64,000 nt of DNA from Cheiracanthium punctorium (Eukaryota; Arthropoda; Arachnida; Araneae; Cheiracanthiidae): contig JAWZYV010012350.1 in assembly GCA_038373885.1 (NCBI GenBank), positions 1 to 64,000 on the forward strand. The letters are read 5' to 3'. The position numbers and the translations under genes were made by a program. The notes under the pieces are model-generated. The model had not been told where the DNA came from, did not search any database, and worked only from the letters and a program-made list of their open reading frames with translations. Numbering within the stretch: the first letter of the stretch is position 1; each line of letters opens with the position of its first letter. This document shows, piece by piece, positions 1 through 10,843 of this stretch.

Positions 1-877
1 TATAACATGTTATAAAACCACCATCCTAAGACGGGTATTGATTTTGGTGTGTATAGGACTTATAGTTCTCCTAAAGGGCTACGACAAAACTTTCTTTTAT
101 GTTATGGCATAATGGCATATGGGGAGAAATTCTTGAAAGTGCGCAAGCGTTTAAACGGTGCATTCGATTGAGTTTCAATTTGGTATATATGTTTGAATTA
201 TTCATCGATTAAAATTTATTTAAGTGCTTGGTAATGATCTTAATCGTAACTGTTCGGAAAGTCGAGTGGAGTCACTCCAGATTTTTTTTTATTTCGGAGA
301 ACATAGCCACTTAATTTTTTTATATTCTTTTGCGTAAAAATAACGATCTTAATTTTTAGTTAAAAGCTTTTTCAATATGTGATTTTTAAAAATTTATTCT
401 ATTTTAAAACATCTACTTTGCCCTGAAGAGTCTAGTTCTCAGAAAACGGAATAGTTCATATTAGTGGTAGCAGATGGCAGCACCATATCTGAATGAAAAA
501 TGAAATTGTTTTCATTTGAAGTTGTTGAGGGTTTTGTAATGGCAAGCCTATGGGGTAGTGCCTAGGCCAGAGGACTTAAGGAGTTCTAACGCATATTCAC
601 GTGACATTTGGAGAGAACCACCCAAAACTCGACATCATTAGATCGACAGTTGCGCTCTAGGCCGGAACAAAGATACAAATCCGATCCATTCTCTCATAAT
701 TGGTGCCTTGTGTAATCCGTTCCTATATTAAACGAATACTGTTTGTCCGAACTCCAAACGATCTCGAAAAAGGCTCTAAGGATTTTCTTAAAATTTTGTA
801 TTTGGGGTCCACCAATTGCGCTTGGTCACGTGATAGCAAAAAATCCTAAAAGGCTTAAAATGTAAAATTAACTGTTT
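1..877. other. AT-rich stretch with no recognisable gene
   Basis: No open reading frame of note and no repeat that recurs elsewhere in the window. In a complete Ty3/gypsy element the gag and protease regions should lie just upstream of the retroelement coding that starts near 878. No such coding is seen here, so the element is 5'-truncated or its 5' part has been replaced. The boundary near 878 is inferred only from where readable coding begins. Confidence 0.5.
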
Positions 878-2750
878 AGACGGTGGCGCCAGTAGGCGCC
901 GCACTCGTGGATTTAAGAGGGGAAGCCATACCCGTCCGAGTATTCAATTTGGGAAATAAACCTAAGACTGTAGAAAAAGGGGCCGTTATTGCGATGTGTG
1001 AACCAGTGGTGCATATCGTCGTCCGTCCGCAAGGATTTTCTAATAGTCAACATTATAAATTAATGCTGGAGAATCTTTAAGCACTTAGTAAGGAACAGCG
1101 AACAGCAGTGCAAAAATTACTCCAGGAATTCCAAAACTTATTTTCTACTTGTGGCGCTCATGTGGGCCACTGTAATGTGACGCTGCTTAACATATACACA
1201 GGTGATCACCTACCAATCAAGCAGTATTCAAGACGTTTTCCTCTTGCAAAGAAAGAGGAAACTGAACGTCTGATTAAAGAAATGGTAGACGGTGGCATAA
1301 TAGAGGAATCGTCGGGACCTTGAGCCTCACCTATCGTTCTTGTTAAAAAGGACAAAATCGACTTTTCTGTGTCGACTATCGAAAACTGAACGATATTACG
1401 AGGAAAGACAGCTATCCCCTTCCGCGTATAGGTGACACTTTAGATGCTTTGAATGGAAGCCAGTGGTTCTCTACGTTGGACTTGAAGAGCGGGTATTGGG
1501 AATTCGAAATCCGACCTGAAGATAAAGAAAAGACAGCTTCACCACCGGACAAGGGCTCTGGCATCTTTCAGTTTAAGCCAGAATGCCTTTCGGTCTTTAC
1601 AACGCCCCCGCTACTTTTGAAAGACTAATGGAAACTGTATTACATGGACTTTCGTCTGAGGCCTGCTTAGTATATTTAGATGACATTATTATAGTGGGAA
1701 AAACGCTTTATGAACATATAAATAATATTCGTAAAGTATTCCTTAGACTACAAAATGCTAACCTTAAACTAAACCCGAAGAAATGCAAATTTTTACGTAA
1801 GGAAGTTGCTTATCTTGGTCACGTTATTTCTGCAGACGGAGTTAAGACTGAACCACAAAAAATTAAAGCAGCTGTCGATTGGCCTCGTCCGGAGACAGCA
1901 CAGGAACTCAGAAATTTTCTTGGACTGTGCACATATTATCTCTTTGTAAGAAATTTCTCAATAATAGCAAGACCTTTACATTAACTGACTGAAGCTCAAT
2001 CAAGTTTTAATTGGACAGAAGAATGCCAGAAATTGTTCATTAGTTTAAAGCAGGCGTTAACGACATCTCCTATTTTGACCTATCCCCGGATTGTATCCGA
2101 GACTTGGGATAGGTCAAAATAGACCTATCCCAATAGATAGGACATGAAAATAGTTTACTTGGATACAGATGCAAGTAGTGAAGGAATAGGAGCCGTGCTT
2201 TCGCAGAGAGCAGAAAACGGCGAAAGTGTAAAGCTTACTTCGGCAAGAACTTGGGTAAGCCAGAGAGAAATAATTGTGTCACTCCTAAGGAATTACTAGC
2301 TATTGTTAAATCTATTGAGCATTTCCATCACTACATCTATGGACGGAAATTTCTTCTCCGGACTGATCATGCTTCCTTGAGATGGCTTTTGAATTTTAGA
2401 GAACCTGAGGGTCAGATAGCTCGCTGGATCCAAAGGCTGCAGTAGTATGATTTCGAAATCGAACTTCGCACGGAAATGCAGACGCTGTCTCCAGACGACC
2501 TTGTAAAAAGGACTGTAAACACTGCGTGAACGCCCAGAAAAAGTACGGAATGGAGATGGATACTTTCGTGAAAGCTTTAACTACAGTGACTGTGGATCCG
2601 TGGCCTTCGAGTGAAGTACAGAAAGCGCAGTTGGAGGATTTCAATATTAGGCCAATTTTGGAGAAGAAACTGAATTCCGCGGATCCACTGTCTTGGCAAG
2701 AGATCACTCCCGAGAGTTCTGCTACAAAGCAATACTGGACTCTTTACATC
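878..2750 (+). pseudogene. Ty3/gypsy pol remnant, part 1: linker, reverse transcriptase, RNase H
   Basis: This is the polymerase part of a Ty3/gypsy LTR retrotransposon, which would copy element RNA into DNA. Readable pieces in order: the region between protease and RT (883-1080), RT fingers (1108-1323), the RT palm with STLDLKSGYW (about 1470-1500, frameshifted), PFGLYNAPATFERLM and the catalytic YLDD box (1583-1984), the RT thumb with the FLGLCTYY region, RNase H with a TDAS motif near 2165, and LRTDHASLRWLL (2251-2445). It then runs to the end of the RNase H linker at 2750. Several frameshifts and stops (for example at 1321 and 1982) break it. The next pol part resumes at 3867 once the TTAA nest is removed. 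Family assignment is firm; activity is excluded. Confidence 0.9.
2070..2122. repeat. Short perfect palindrome inside the gypsy RT-RNase H junction
   Basis: Two 17-bp arms, CTATTTTGACCTATCCC at 2070-2086 and its exact reverse complement at 2106-2122, are separated by 19 bases. A third partial copy (ACCTATCCC) follows at 2123-2131. The insertion breaks the coding between the RT thumb and the RNase H start. It looks like a local inverted duplication (template-switch type) of the ACCTATCCC codons rather than a transposon, because there are no flanking duplications. Confidence 0.7.
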
Positions 2751-2754
2751 TTAA

Positions 2755-3178
2755 GAGTCCTCTGTAGTCGGCTTGCGGAGATTCAAGTCCCAATGCTTTG
2801 CTATGTAGAAAAGTGCCTTAACGCCTAATCATTTTTCTCAGAAAGTATTAGGTATTTTTAAATGAAATTTTCCTGTGTGAATCTTGAGAACTATTCGCAA
2901 GGATTGCGCGAATCAGATTTGAGTTCATTGAGCCGAAAGAGATTTTATTGCAGTCTGAAAAGTAACATAAATTCTAGACTGCAATAAAATCTCTTTCGGC
3001 AAAATTATCTCAAATCTGATTCGCGCAATCCTTGCGAATAGTTTCTCAAGATTCACACAGGAAAATTTCATTTAAAAATACCTAATACTTTCTGAGAAAA
3101 ATGATTAGGCGTTAAGGCACTTTTCTCCATAGCAAAGCATTGGGACTTGAATCTCCGCAAGCCGACTGCAGAGGACTC
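2755..3178. mobile_element. Palindromic foldback element flanked by TTAA
   Basis: Two arms of about 200 bp (2755-2956 and 2976-3178) are near-perfect reverse complements around a loop of about 20 bases. Ends read GAGTCCTCTGTAGTCGG inward and the element is flanked by TTAA on both sides (2751-2754, 3179-3182). It interrupts the gypsy pol at a TTAA: joining the outer flanks (2751-2754 to 3867) brings pol coding back together apart from one missing base. There is no coding capacity. TTAA duplication is typical of piggyBac and Kolobok families, and I cannot say which one mobilised it. Confidence 0.8.
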
Positions 3179-3182
3179 TTAA

Positions 3183-3830
3183 CCCTTTAAGGCGCAGTGA
3201 TCCCGCTCTGGGAACACCCAACTCTGACGCTTTGACTGTTGCCAGCCACGAAGAATAGATTGGATTTCTATAAAAATACTTGCGGGTGACATAGCTCCAC
3301 GAGAATCCTTTACTTTTCAGCACGTCATTCCCGTAAAATATTGTCACGATTCTTTTTAACAGCACTGACATCTGCTGAAAAATCGAAGAATGAGAGAACA
3401 GCTGGATAGAGAGCCCAATGCTGAAAAAAGGGCAGGCGCTGCCATCGCTCGACTTAACTACCAGCAAGATGGCGGACGATCGAAACGTTCATCGCGTGCC
3501 ACAGATCTAGAGACCCTTTTTTGACAACAGCTGGCTGTGCCGGCACAGCCATGGTTTTAAAAAACGGGAAGTCAAATAAAGGTTTTTCCTGGGCGACGTT
3601 ATTTCTTGTTGCAGTATGTAAATAAAAACGTAAAAGGATAGAAATTTATGTACAAATGTATAATTTTTTTTCTTCGAAAGTAATTTTTTTTTCTGCGTCA
3701 AAAAGAGGTCTCTCGATCCTGTGGCACGCGATGAACGTTTTGATCGTCCGCCATCTTGCTGGTAGTTAAGTCGAGCGATGGCAACGGATGCCCTTTTTTC
3801 AGCATTGGGAAAGAGTTGCGCCTCAAAGGG
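3183..3830. mobile_element. piggyBac-like non-autonomous element (TTAA target)
   Basis: Terminal inverted repeats CCCTTTAAGGCGCA (3183) and TGCGCCTCAAAGGG (ending 3830) differ at one position, and TTAA stands on both sides (3179-3182 and 3831-3834). Ends beginning CCCTTT after TTAA are a hallmark of the piggyBac family. Inside, a second inverted repeat of about 110 bp (about 3413-3524 against 3697-3810) contains the GATGGCGGACGATC stretch. No transposase is encoded, so this is a MITE-type derivative. Confidence 0.8.
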
Positions 3831-3834
3831 TTAA

Positions 3835-3862
3835 ATCTCCGCAAGCCGACTATAGAGGCCTC
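3835..3862. mobile_element. Orphan terminus of the foldback element
   Basis: These 28 bases, ending in TTAA at 3863-3866, repeat the terminal sequence of the element at 2755-3178 with two substitutions (AGAGGCCTC in place of AGAGGACTC, and TATAG in place of TGCAG). Only the terminus is present. Either a second copy lost its body, or the foldback element and the piggyBac-like element were exchanged into an older copy. Confidence 0.65.
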
Positions 3863-3866
3863 TTAA

Positions 3867-4143
3867 GGACGGTGTTTTATATCGGAAATGGAAGAGTGAT
3901 GGCGGAAGTTTAAGCCGATGGCAATTAATTCTTCCAGGTAGCAGAATTCCAGAAGTTCTGGTGGAGATTCATGGTAGCGCAAGTGGAGGGCATTTTGGAG
4001 TGATGAAAACGCTAAATAAAACCAGAGAGCGGTTTTATTGGGATCAATTTCGTGCGGATGTTGAAAAATGGTGCAGAGATTGCCACGTTTGCGGTGCCCG
4101 GTAAGGACCTAAAATAAAAACTAAGGGTCGCTTGCAGCGCTAT
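3867..4143 (+). pseudogene. Ty3/gypsy pol remnant, part 2: integrase zinc-binding domain
   Basis: Coding resumes with KDGVLYRKWKSDGGS, then GGHFGVMKTLNKTRERFYW and WCRDCHVCGA. This is the H2C2 zinc-binding start of a retroelement integrase (GHFG histidine, then Cys-x2-Cys). It is followed by the KTKGRLQRY stretch, which is cut exactly at 4143 by the hAT insertion and continues at 8683 as NVGTPFERVALDILGPLP. A stop (TAA at about 4102) and the insertions inactivate it. Confidence 0.88.
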
Positions 4144-4616
4144 CAGGGCTGGGGAGTAGCGCGCTACTTGTAGCGAAACTACAGTAGCCGCTACTTTTTT
4201 TTGTAGTTTGTAGTGTAGCGCGCTACTTTTTTAAAAAAGTAGTGTAGCGTGTAGCGCGCTACAAAAAAACAGTAGTTTGTAGCGAATTTTGGAAGCTACT
4301 TTTGTCGTGTCATCATTTCCGGCGATTGATCCCGTGGTGCAATTTCTCTCTCTTCTGACTCCAAGCATAACTGAAACTGATGCTTGAAAGACACCCAATC
4401 TCTCCCCCGCCGCCCCCCCCCTCATGCAGGGGACACACGCACACGAGGGGGGGGGGAGGGGGTTTGCTTTGCCTGAAGCGGAAGCCTGACATTGTGCATC
4501 TTTTTTCTTTTTATCGTTCTCAGTATTATTTGTAGAATCACCAATCTGCCATAAAGAGGACAAAAAAGGAAGGAAAGAGAGGTCCAAAGTTGAACAGAGG
4601 TTATTTTGATGGGGCC

Positions 4617-5234
4617 TCGAGAGTCTCATTATCACACGGGCGTGTGGGCCCGTGAGCCCCTGAAAAATAAAGGCCTCGCAAATCTCTCCATTTATTGTAT
4701 ATTAAATTTATATATGCTGCAATAATAATTTTTATTAAGCTAAATTTCCTTTATCTATATCATAATTGGGTAACAATAAAAAGGCTTCGAGACTTATTTT
4801 CTGTTCTTCTTTCTAACACAATGATAATGGTTTCTAAGACTAGATCAATAAAATAGAAATTAAAGGCGTTATTGAAAATTTATGGCCATATGTACTTATC
4901 ACAAAATATCCATTAGTTAGCATTTTTTTAAATATTATGATGAAGAAAAGAAAATTTTCTGGCAGGTGGAACTCAGCGCACACATACGCTAATAATACAA
5001 ATGGATTAAAAAAATATTAAAATCAATTTTAAATGCATAGTCTTGTTCTAAATGAGTATAAATACATGGGTAATTTTTAATTTAATTTTAGAATTATTTT
5101 GAAATGTTTCATTTTTATGCTGGGAAAATAGAAAACAATCACAAATAAGTTAAAATGTCTGTAATAGTATAGGGGCCCAAAACAACCTTTTTTTTTGCCC
5201 CGGGGCCCCTTCTATGTCTGATCAGGGTCTGCAT
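4617..5234. mobile_element. Probable degraded MITE of the CAGAGCC family
   Basis: The left part reads GAGTCTCATTATCACACGGG and the right part TGATCAGGGTCTG. They resemble the ends of the well-supported MITE at 17837-18032 (CAGAGCCTTATTATCGCACG and TAATCAGGCTCTG). GGGGCCC-rich sequence lies just inside both ends. No clean 8-bp duplication is visible, so the boundaries are approximate. Confidence 0.4.
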
Positions 5235-6835
5235 ATTTTTGACTGCTATTGCGTGTTTGCAACATAAATCAACATAAAAATGAGTATTTTTTGCTTTCGA
5301 AAAGGAATTTTACATATCTGTAAATTGTATGCTTTTGTAACATCATTAATTTTCTTTGATCTTTTTTTTTATTGCACCCATAAATACAGTGTAGTGTCCA
5401 CTTGCCAGGATGATTGCCAATCATTCAGTGTCCAGTATTCCGTGAACTTCCTTTTAGGCGATATCCTTTCAAATCTGACATGATATATAGTCAGTCCTCG
5501 CAATTAGCGACCCCCCCCCCCATCCTCTCACTCACCATCTACGGAAAACTACGAAGCGTGAGAAAAACTTACGGTTTTCTCACAGGAATTTTCTTGAAAG
5601 CATCGAGACCGCTTCTGGAAGAATCACCGACATTTTTAATTTTCTCTTTGCCTCCTCCTTATGATCGATGCATTGAACAACAATTTTATTTATGCTTAGT
5701 TTTACTAAGTTTATTTATATTAAGGTTTGGTCATTTTTCGACGTTATAGTGCACTTTTTTGAGTTTGGGCACTCTTTATTATCCTTGTGTCCTGGTGGTG
5801 TGTTCAACTTCCACAAGAGTAATGACAGTTCTGCAGTATTGTAGCTTTTCAAACATTAATTAATCACGTGATTATGTTCTACAACTAGGAATGTTTTTTG
5901 TCTCAAAGAAGTGTAAAAACTGATTAGTACATTTTTCGTGGAACCTGAAACTGAAAAAAAAGAAAGTAAATATCTAGAAATTGTACACATTTTTTTTTTT
6001 TTTTTTTTTTTTTGACGAGTTGATAACCTTATCTTTTTTGAGTTTGTTGAAAAGGGACAAAAGGTATAAGCATATGCATCCAAGATATTATTTCAGGGGC
6101 TAAAAATATTGCTGACCTCGGTTACAGTGTTCTTCGTTTGTAGTGACAGTTTTCAGATCCGGTCCTAAGGTAGAGCGAACGGTGCGACCGCACCGGGCGC
6201 CATCTCTACCAAGGCTGTTCAGAATAATATAGCACTGTGGATGTCGGAAATGGTTTCATTTACCTGTTAATAATTGTTTAATAATAAATCTTTTAGTCAA
6301 TGTACAGTAGTAATCAATCATGTTAATAGTGAATTTTAGTGAACTTTCTGTGAAAAAATAAATTATTAACAGGTACTCGAGGACGACTTATCAAACCCTA
6401 CATTGTTACGTGATTCATAACCGTCTTATTTACCTTTACCACTCTTTAACTTTTTGCCAATGAGTTTCAGAGCACCATGCATATTTGACAGTCCGTATAT
6501 TATTGAAGTTGAAAGCCTCATTTTAACCCCTGAAAGCTTTTATAGCTAAATGTGTGGCGTAGCTAGGTGCAAGAGCTGATCTAGGGTACGTGGAGCCTCC
6601 CTGCAAACGTAAAGAAGCCCCGTGTTATGCTCCAGATTAAGTTTTCCTTAGTTTTTTAGTTCGAATATGGCGCTCCGATGCCTTGCTTACCGTGTCGGGC
6701 CGTCCCTGGCTACGGGGGAGCAAGGAAGGTCAACTGTACCCGGGCGCAGCATCGGCCAAGGGGCGCTAAATGGTATATGAAAGCTACCTAGTTGCATTTT
6801 TAAAAAATAGGAGGGGGCGCAAAATCTTCAGTTGT

Positions 6836-7334
6836 CAGGTGGAAACGAGATTTAGTCATTTGCTGTGGGACAGAGAAACTGTTCTCTCAGCTTGTTTCCA
6901 TCCCAGATTCAAACTATTCTGGATTGAGGAGGAGAGGAAGACCGAAGCCAAAAAAATGGATGGAGGAATACCTCCAGAATATGTTTCCGACAACTTCAGA
7001 TATCAGTATCGCGGATCATGACTGGATGATGAGGCCCATGGATGATGACTTTTCTGGTTTTTTTAATTTCTCTTTCGCATGCACTCGAAATAGTTACGAG
7101 GAAGAACTTACAAGGTTCTTGTCAGAGCCAATCAAACCCGTATCTTCGCTTTCGGCGTACACGTATATGAAAGAAGCCTTCAAAAAAACTAACACTGGCG
7201 TGCCGTCCAGTGCATCTGTACAAAGATTGTTTTCGATTGCATCGGACGTATTTTCTCCTCGACGATCATGTTTGGCGGATAACAATTTTGAGATCCAGCT
7301 CTTGTTAAAATTTAATAAACATGTTTTTGAATAA
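6836..7334 (+). pseudogene. hAT transposase, C-terminal fragment
   Basis: Two overlapping frames carry the end of a hAT transposase. The first frame has ETRFSHLLWDRETVLSACFHPRFK (6840-6945), the block just before the dimerisation domain. After a frameshift, 7020-7334 contains YEEELTRFLSEP, NTGVPSSASVQRLFS, VFSPRRSCLADNNFE and LLLKFN, the classical hAT C-terminal dimerisation motif. The N-terminal zinc finger and most catalytic residues are missing, so the element is not autonomous. It lies in the centre of the hAT element 4144-8674 and in the orientation expected of a resident transposase. Confidence 0.85.
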
Positions 7335-8071
7335 ATTTATGTGGTTTTTATTTTATACTAGAGGCATGGCAGTCTTCCGTGAATATGTTGAAATTCTGCT
7401 TTCTTTCGTTAAAATTTTAAAGTGTCTATTATATTTAAATTATTAGGTTTTTTGTGTAATAATTTTCAGAATTTAATACGAAAATATGAGAATTTCTATT
7501 AATAATTAATAGTTTGTAAAATCCTTAGACTTATCTCTCTCTTAGCCTTAAAATAACAATATAATTCTATAAAATTCTTTTATACCTAACACAAAGAAAA
7601 AGTTGTGTTGATGATAATAACTTTTAAAATTTCTTTAACATATATAGAGGATTTTTTTAATGCAATGTTTTAAATAGATATATCATGAATTTAATTAGTA
7701 ATTGTTTTCATTATTTTATAATATGCATATCATATGTGATGTTTTCAATTAAAACAATTATACAATATTACATGGTTCACACGGGTCATTCGTCATAAAT
7801 CACTAATTTGGTAAGTCATGAAAAAAGACCTTTATACTCATTAATTTTGATTTGTGCTCAAGAAACTAGAATGTTTGTACAACATGAAAGGGGTCTCAAA
7901 ACGGGCCTTTTTTTCCCGTTCAGACATCCATTTTATTATATTTTTAAAAACTTTTTTAGTTCTCATGATTTTTCTCATGCTTTCAGAGCTCACTTTCCCA
8001 ATTTATTTTTATCATAGAGGTATTAAAACTTAATTAGTTTCAGCAATACTTCAATAATTAGCAGTAGTTGC

Positions 8072-8240
8072 CAGTAGCGTATATATAGGCTAGGCTTCCA
8101 TTTCGGGGGGAGGGGGACGATTCGGTATTTTAAACTTTATTGTTCTAAAGTTAAAAGAAATGTTTCAAAATAGCTCCTTTTTAATAATTGCTTTACATTT
8201 TCGGAGGGGGCCCGCCTCCCCCTGCTCAAATACTCGCCTG
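8072..8240. mobile_element. Small hAT-like MITE nested in the hAT element
   Basis: Ends read CAGTAGCGTATA and TACTCGCCTG. The flanks GTAGTTGC (8064-8071) and GTAGTTGT (8241-8248) match at 7 of 8 bases. The interior is G- and C-rich at both ends (GGGGGGAGGGGG, GGGGGCCCGCC). Confidence 0.55.
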
Positions 8241-8682
8241 GTAGTTGTTTATTAGAGCAATAGTTTTTTTCTAATTAAAGGCGAAAAGGTGCCCGGGGTC
8301 TTCCGTGCGTCCACCAAATCTGCGGCGCTCAACGCTACAAGGAAACCACCTTTCGTTCTTTGGACGCGAGAGACACCCGCTGAGGTCATTAATCACGCTG
8401 GACGCGAGTAGAAAACCAAGGCTTTAGATATCGATAGTTTTCTCTAATTAGGATATAAATATCCTTAAATATGAATGTAATGCAAATTGAATCTGTTAGC
8501 AAAATTTGTCTCCTAAAAGTAGCGAAAAAGTAGCGAAGTAGCGACTACATTTCAAAAGTAGTGTAGCTAACTACATTTGTCAAAAAGTAGTTGTAGTTGT
8601 AGTTAACTACATTTTTCGAAAAGTAGCGGTAGTTGTAGCGCGCTACAAAAAAAAAGTAGTTTTTCCCACCACTGAGCGCTAT

Positions 8683-9588
8683 AACGTTGGCACGCCTTTC
8701 GAAAGAGTGGCTTTAGATATCTTAGGACCTCTACCTATAACATCGAAAGGCAATCGATACGTCTTAGTCCTGATGGATTACTTTACCAAATGACTAGAAG
8801 TAATTGCCGTCCCAGATCTGGAAGCATCAACTGTAGTTGAAGAACTCGCTAGAAACTGGATCTCTTATTACTGAGTGCCTATGATATTACATTCGGACCA
8901 AGGTACAAATTTCAATGCAGCACTATTTTCGGAGCTTTGAGAATATTTGGTAATCACGAAGACTCGAACAACAGCATTACATCCAGAGTCCGATGGCATG
9001 GTCGAGAGGTTCAATCGGAACAATTTTGAATCCTTATTTGTTTCGAAGAATCAAACGGACTGGGATACACATTTGCCACTGTTCCTCCTGGCTTACAGAA
9101 GTGCGGTTCATGAAGCGACCGGATATTCTTCATCAGAGATGTTGTTCGGCCGTCCTCATCGATTACCCAGTGATATTGTTTTTGGACGACCATGTGACAC
9201 GCCCTTCTTACGGAATGACTACATAAGTAATTGAGAGGTACGGTTAGAGAAAGCTCATTCGTTTGCCAGAAAGCGAAACAATTTGGCCAGTGACCGAATG
9301 AAGATTCGTTACGACTGTAAAGCAACGAATCACCAATTTAAGGAGGGTGATCAAGTTTGGCTGTATAACCCGAAATGAAGGAGAGGTCTGAGCCCTAAGC
9401 TGCAACAGAACTGGAAAGAACCTTATACTGTTGTCAAGAAGTTGAACGATGTTATCTACCGAGTGCAGAAGTTGCCCAATTCCAAACCGAATGTCATCCA
9501 CATTAATCGTTTAGCTCCATATTGGGCTACTGATCATAATGGTGTGTGATTAGACTGCCGGGTCGTCAGTTTTTAAAGAGGGGAGCAG
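8683..9588 (+). pseudogene. Ty3/gypsy pol remnant, part 3: integrase catalytic core and C-terminus
   Basis: The integrase core continues the reading from 4143. It shows ALDILGPLP (first catalytic Asp), MILHSDQGTNFNA (second Asp), ESDGMVERFNRN (catalytic Glu), WDTHLPLFLLAYRSAVHEATGYSS and MLFGRPHRLPSD. The C-terminal part has FKEGDQVWLYNPK, LSPKLQQNWKEPYTVV and VIHINRLAPYW, ending at a TGA near 9549. In-frame TGA stops occur at 8791, 8872, 8938, 9232 and 9376. All are one step from CGA, GGA or TGG, so decay is by point mutation. A purine-rich tract (AAAGAGGGGAGCAG, 9575-9588) precedes the LTR and serves as the polypurine tract for plus-strand priming. Confidence 0.9.
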
Positions 9589-10063
9589 TGTTACGAAATT
9601 CTAACTTAATTTGCTCTTTTATTGCATGCTTCGTCATGAAGCTAGTTTTACAGGCATAATAGCGACGTTCTAAGATAATGATAAAACTGTGAAATAACTC
9701 CGTAGTCTTGGCGATCGTCTTGGTGACTTGGCGATGGATTTGGCGACAAATGGTAGCTTCTAGAAAATTCATGTCTCGGGAAGATTTTTCCAGAATATTC
9801 TGATGACGTCATTACCTCTATAAAAGCACTTGTTTCTCTCCGCGGAGGAGAGTTCAGTGATAGATCAGAAAGCAGCGCGATTGACTCTGTGATATGAACA
9901 GCGTTATTGTTATGCTTATTTTTATGATTTTCTTTAGCACATGTTACTGATTCTTGTATTATTTTGAGTTATTGGGCTGCGAGTCGTAGAATAAAGTGTT
10001 ATATTTGTTTATTGTGCTCATTTGGCTGCTTTAGAATTCTCCAACGTGGCAAATTTCGTAACA
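9589..10063 (+). mobile_element. 3' LTR of the Ty3/gypsy element
   Basis: The LTR starts TGTTACGAAATT directly after the polypurine tract and ends AAATTTCGTAACA, so its termini are the usual TG...CA with extended inverted repeats. A TATAAAAG box at 9820-9827 is followed by GGAGAGTTCAGTGATAG, and the remaining LTR body is AT-rich. The matching 5' LTR is not in the window, so the target duplication cannot be checked. The LTR abuts a fragment of the CGTA-containing repeat at 10064. Confidence 0.85.
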
Positions 10064-10285
10064 ATACATACGTACAGACGGCATGGAAAAACTGGTCAAA
10101 ATAGACTCGACGTTGGTCAAAATGAGTTACAGACGCATTTATATGAACCTGCATGCTAGCATACGATGAGATGCATCGAAAAAATTCTTAAAAGTAAATT
10201 TAGAGGTAGTCAAAATCGGCTTTTGCATCGAAATTTGGCCAAAGAAATTTTTCACATTACTTCCTAATACTTCGTACAAGGAAGT
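10064..10285 (+). mobile_element. Helentron-like repeat, copy A (terminal fragment)
   Basis: This is the last ~220 bp of the repeat family described at 11969-13764. It has a short CGTACAGACGGCATGG start, the GATGAGATGCATCG block, and the terminal hairpin in which ACTTCC and GGAAGT arms face each other (10258-10285). The rest was cut off by, or lies on the far side of, the gypsy insertion. Confidence 0.75.
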
Positions 10286-10843
10286 AAAAATATTCCTGGA
10301 AACACAGCATAATCAGTTATCGGCTCTGTTTACAAGCAGTTAAATTGGAGCTTTTAAGTTTGGCATGCCTATAATCATTTTAATTTCCTATGGGGGCATT
10401 GAAGATGTTAAATTAGCAGCAGAGCATTTCATTATAAAAGCAACTATCATTAAATTATGCAAGCACTCGGAGATTTTTTTTAAGTTGTTAACGTCAGGTA
10501 CGAAGCCAGAAAAAAATTCAGTTCGGAAAGTGGGCAAACGGTAGAGTTCCGCACAAAAAATCTTCATTATAAGTAACGAAATCCAAATTTCGTGGGTAAC
10601 AGGCACGTTACGTCTCTGTCATTCGAAAATTTAACTGAATAACTATTTGTTTCAGCTTATTTTTCTTAGCTGTACCTAGAAAACAAAATACTCATTTTGA
10701 TCAACTCTTGCTTCAGCCATTCATAGACCATCAAAGTAAGAAGGATCTCAGTAAAGTATAGCCCTTATTTCAATATATGTAAGTGTTTTCAAACTATAAT
10801 ATCTATAGTGTGCTTTTTTCCATGAATCGCTGCCGGGACCTAT
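10286..10843. other. AT-rich spacer, nothing recognised
   Basis: Unique-looking sequence with no coding resemblance and no repeat shared with the rest of the window. It ends in the 8-bp target duplication GGACCTAT (10836-10843) of the next element. Confidence 0.5.

Larger units (their letters stand above)
4144..8674. mobile_element. hAT transposon (4.5 kb) inserted in the gypsy integrase
   Basis: Ends are CAGGGCTGGGGAGTAG (left) and CCCACCACTG (right), giving hAT-like inverted termini that start CAG..TGGG. An exact 8-bp target duplication AGCGCTAT lies at 4136-4143 and 8675-8682. Both subterminal regions (4160-4290 and 8515-8665) are packed with GTAGCGCGCTAC and AGTAG/CTACTT motifs, likely transposase-binding arrays. 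A C-terminal transposase remnant is at 6836-7334 (separate entry). The rest is AT-rich non-coding sequence with smaller nested repeats. The exact duplication makes the insertion call strong. Confidence 0.92.

Noticed and set aside
4231..4635. 134-codon minus-strand open frame at the left end of the hAT element
   Set aside because: Low-complexity reading through subterminal repeats and poly-G; no domain.
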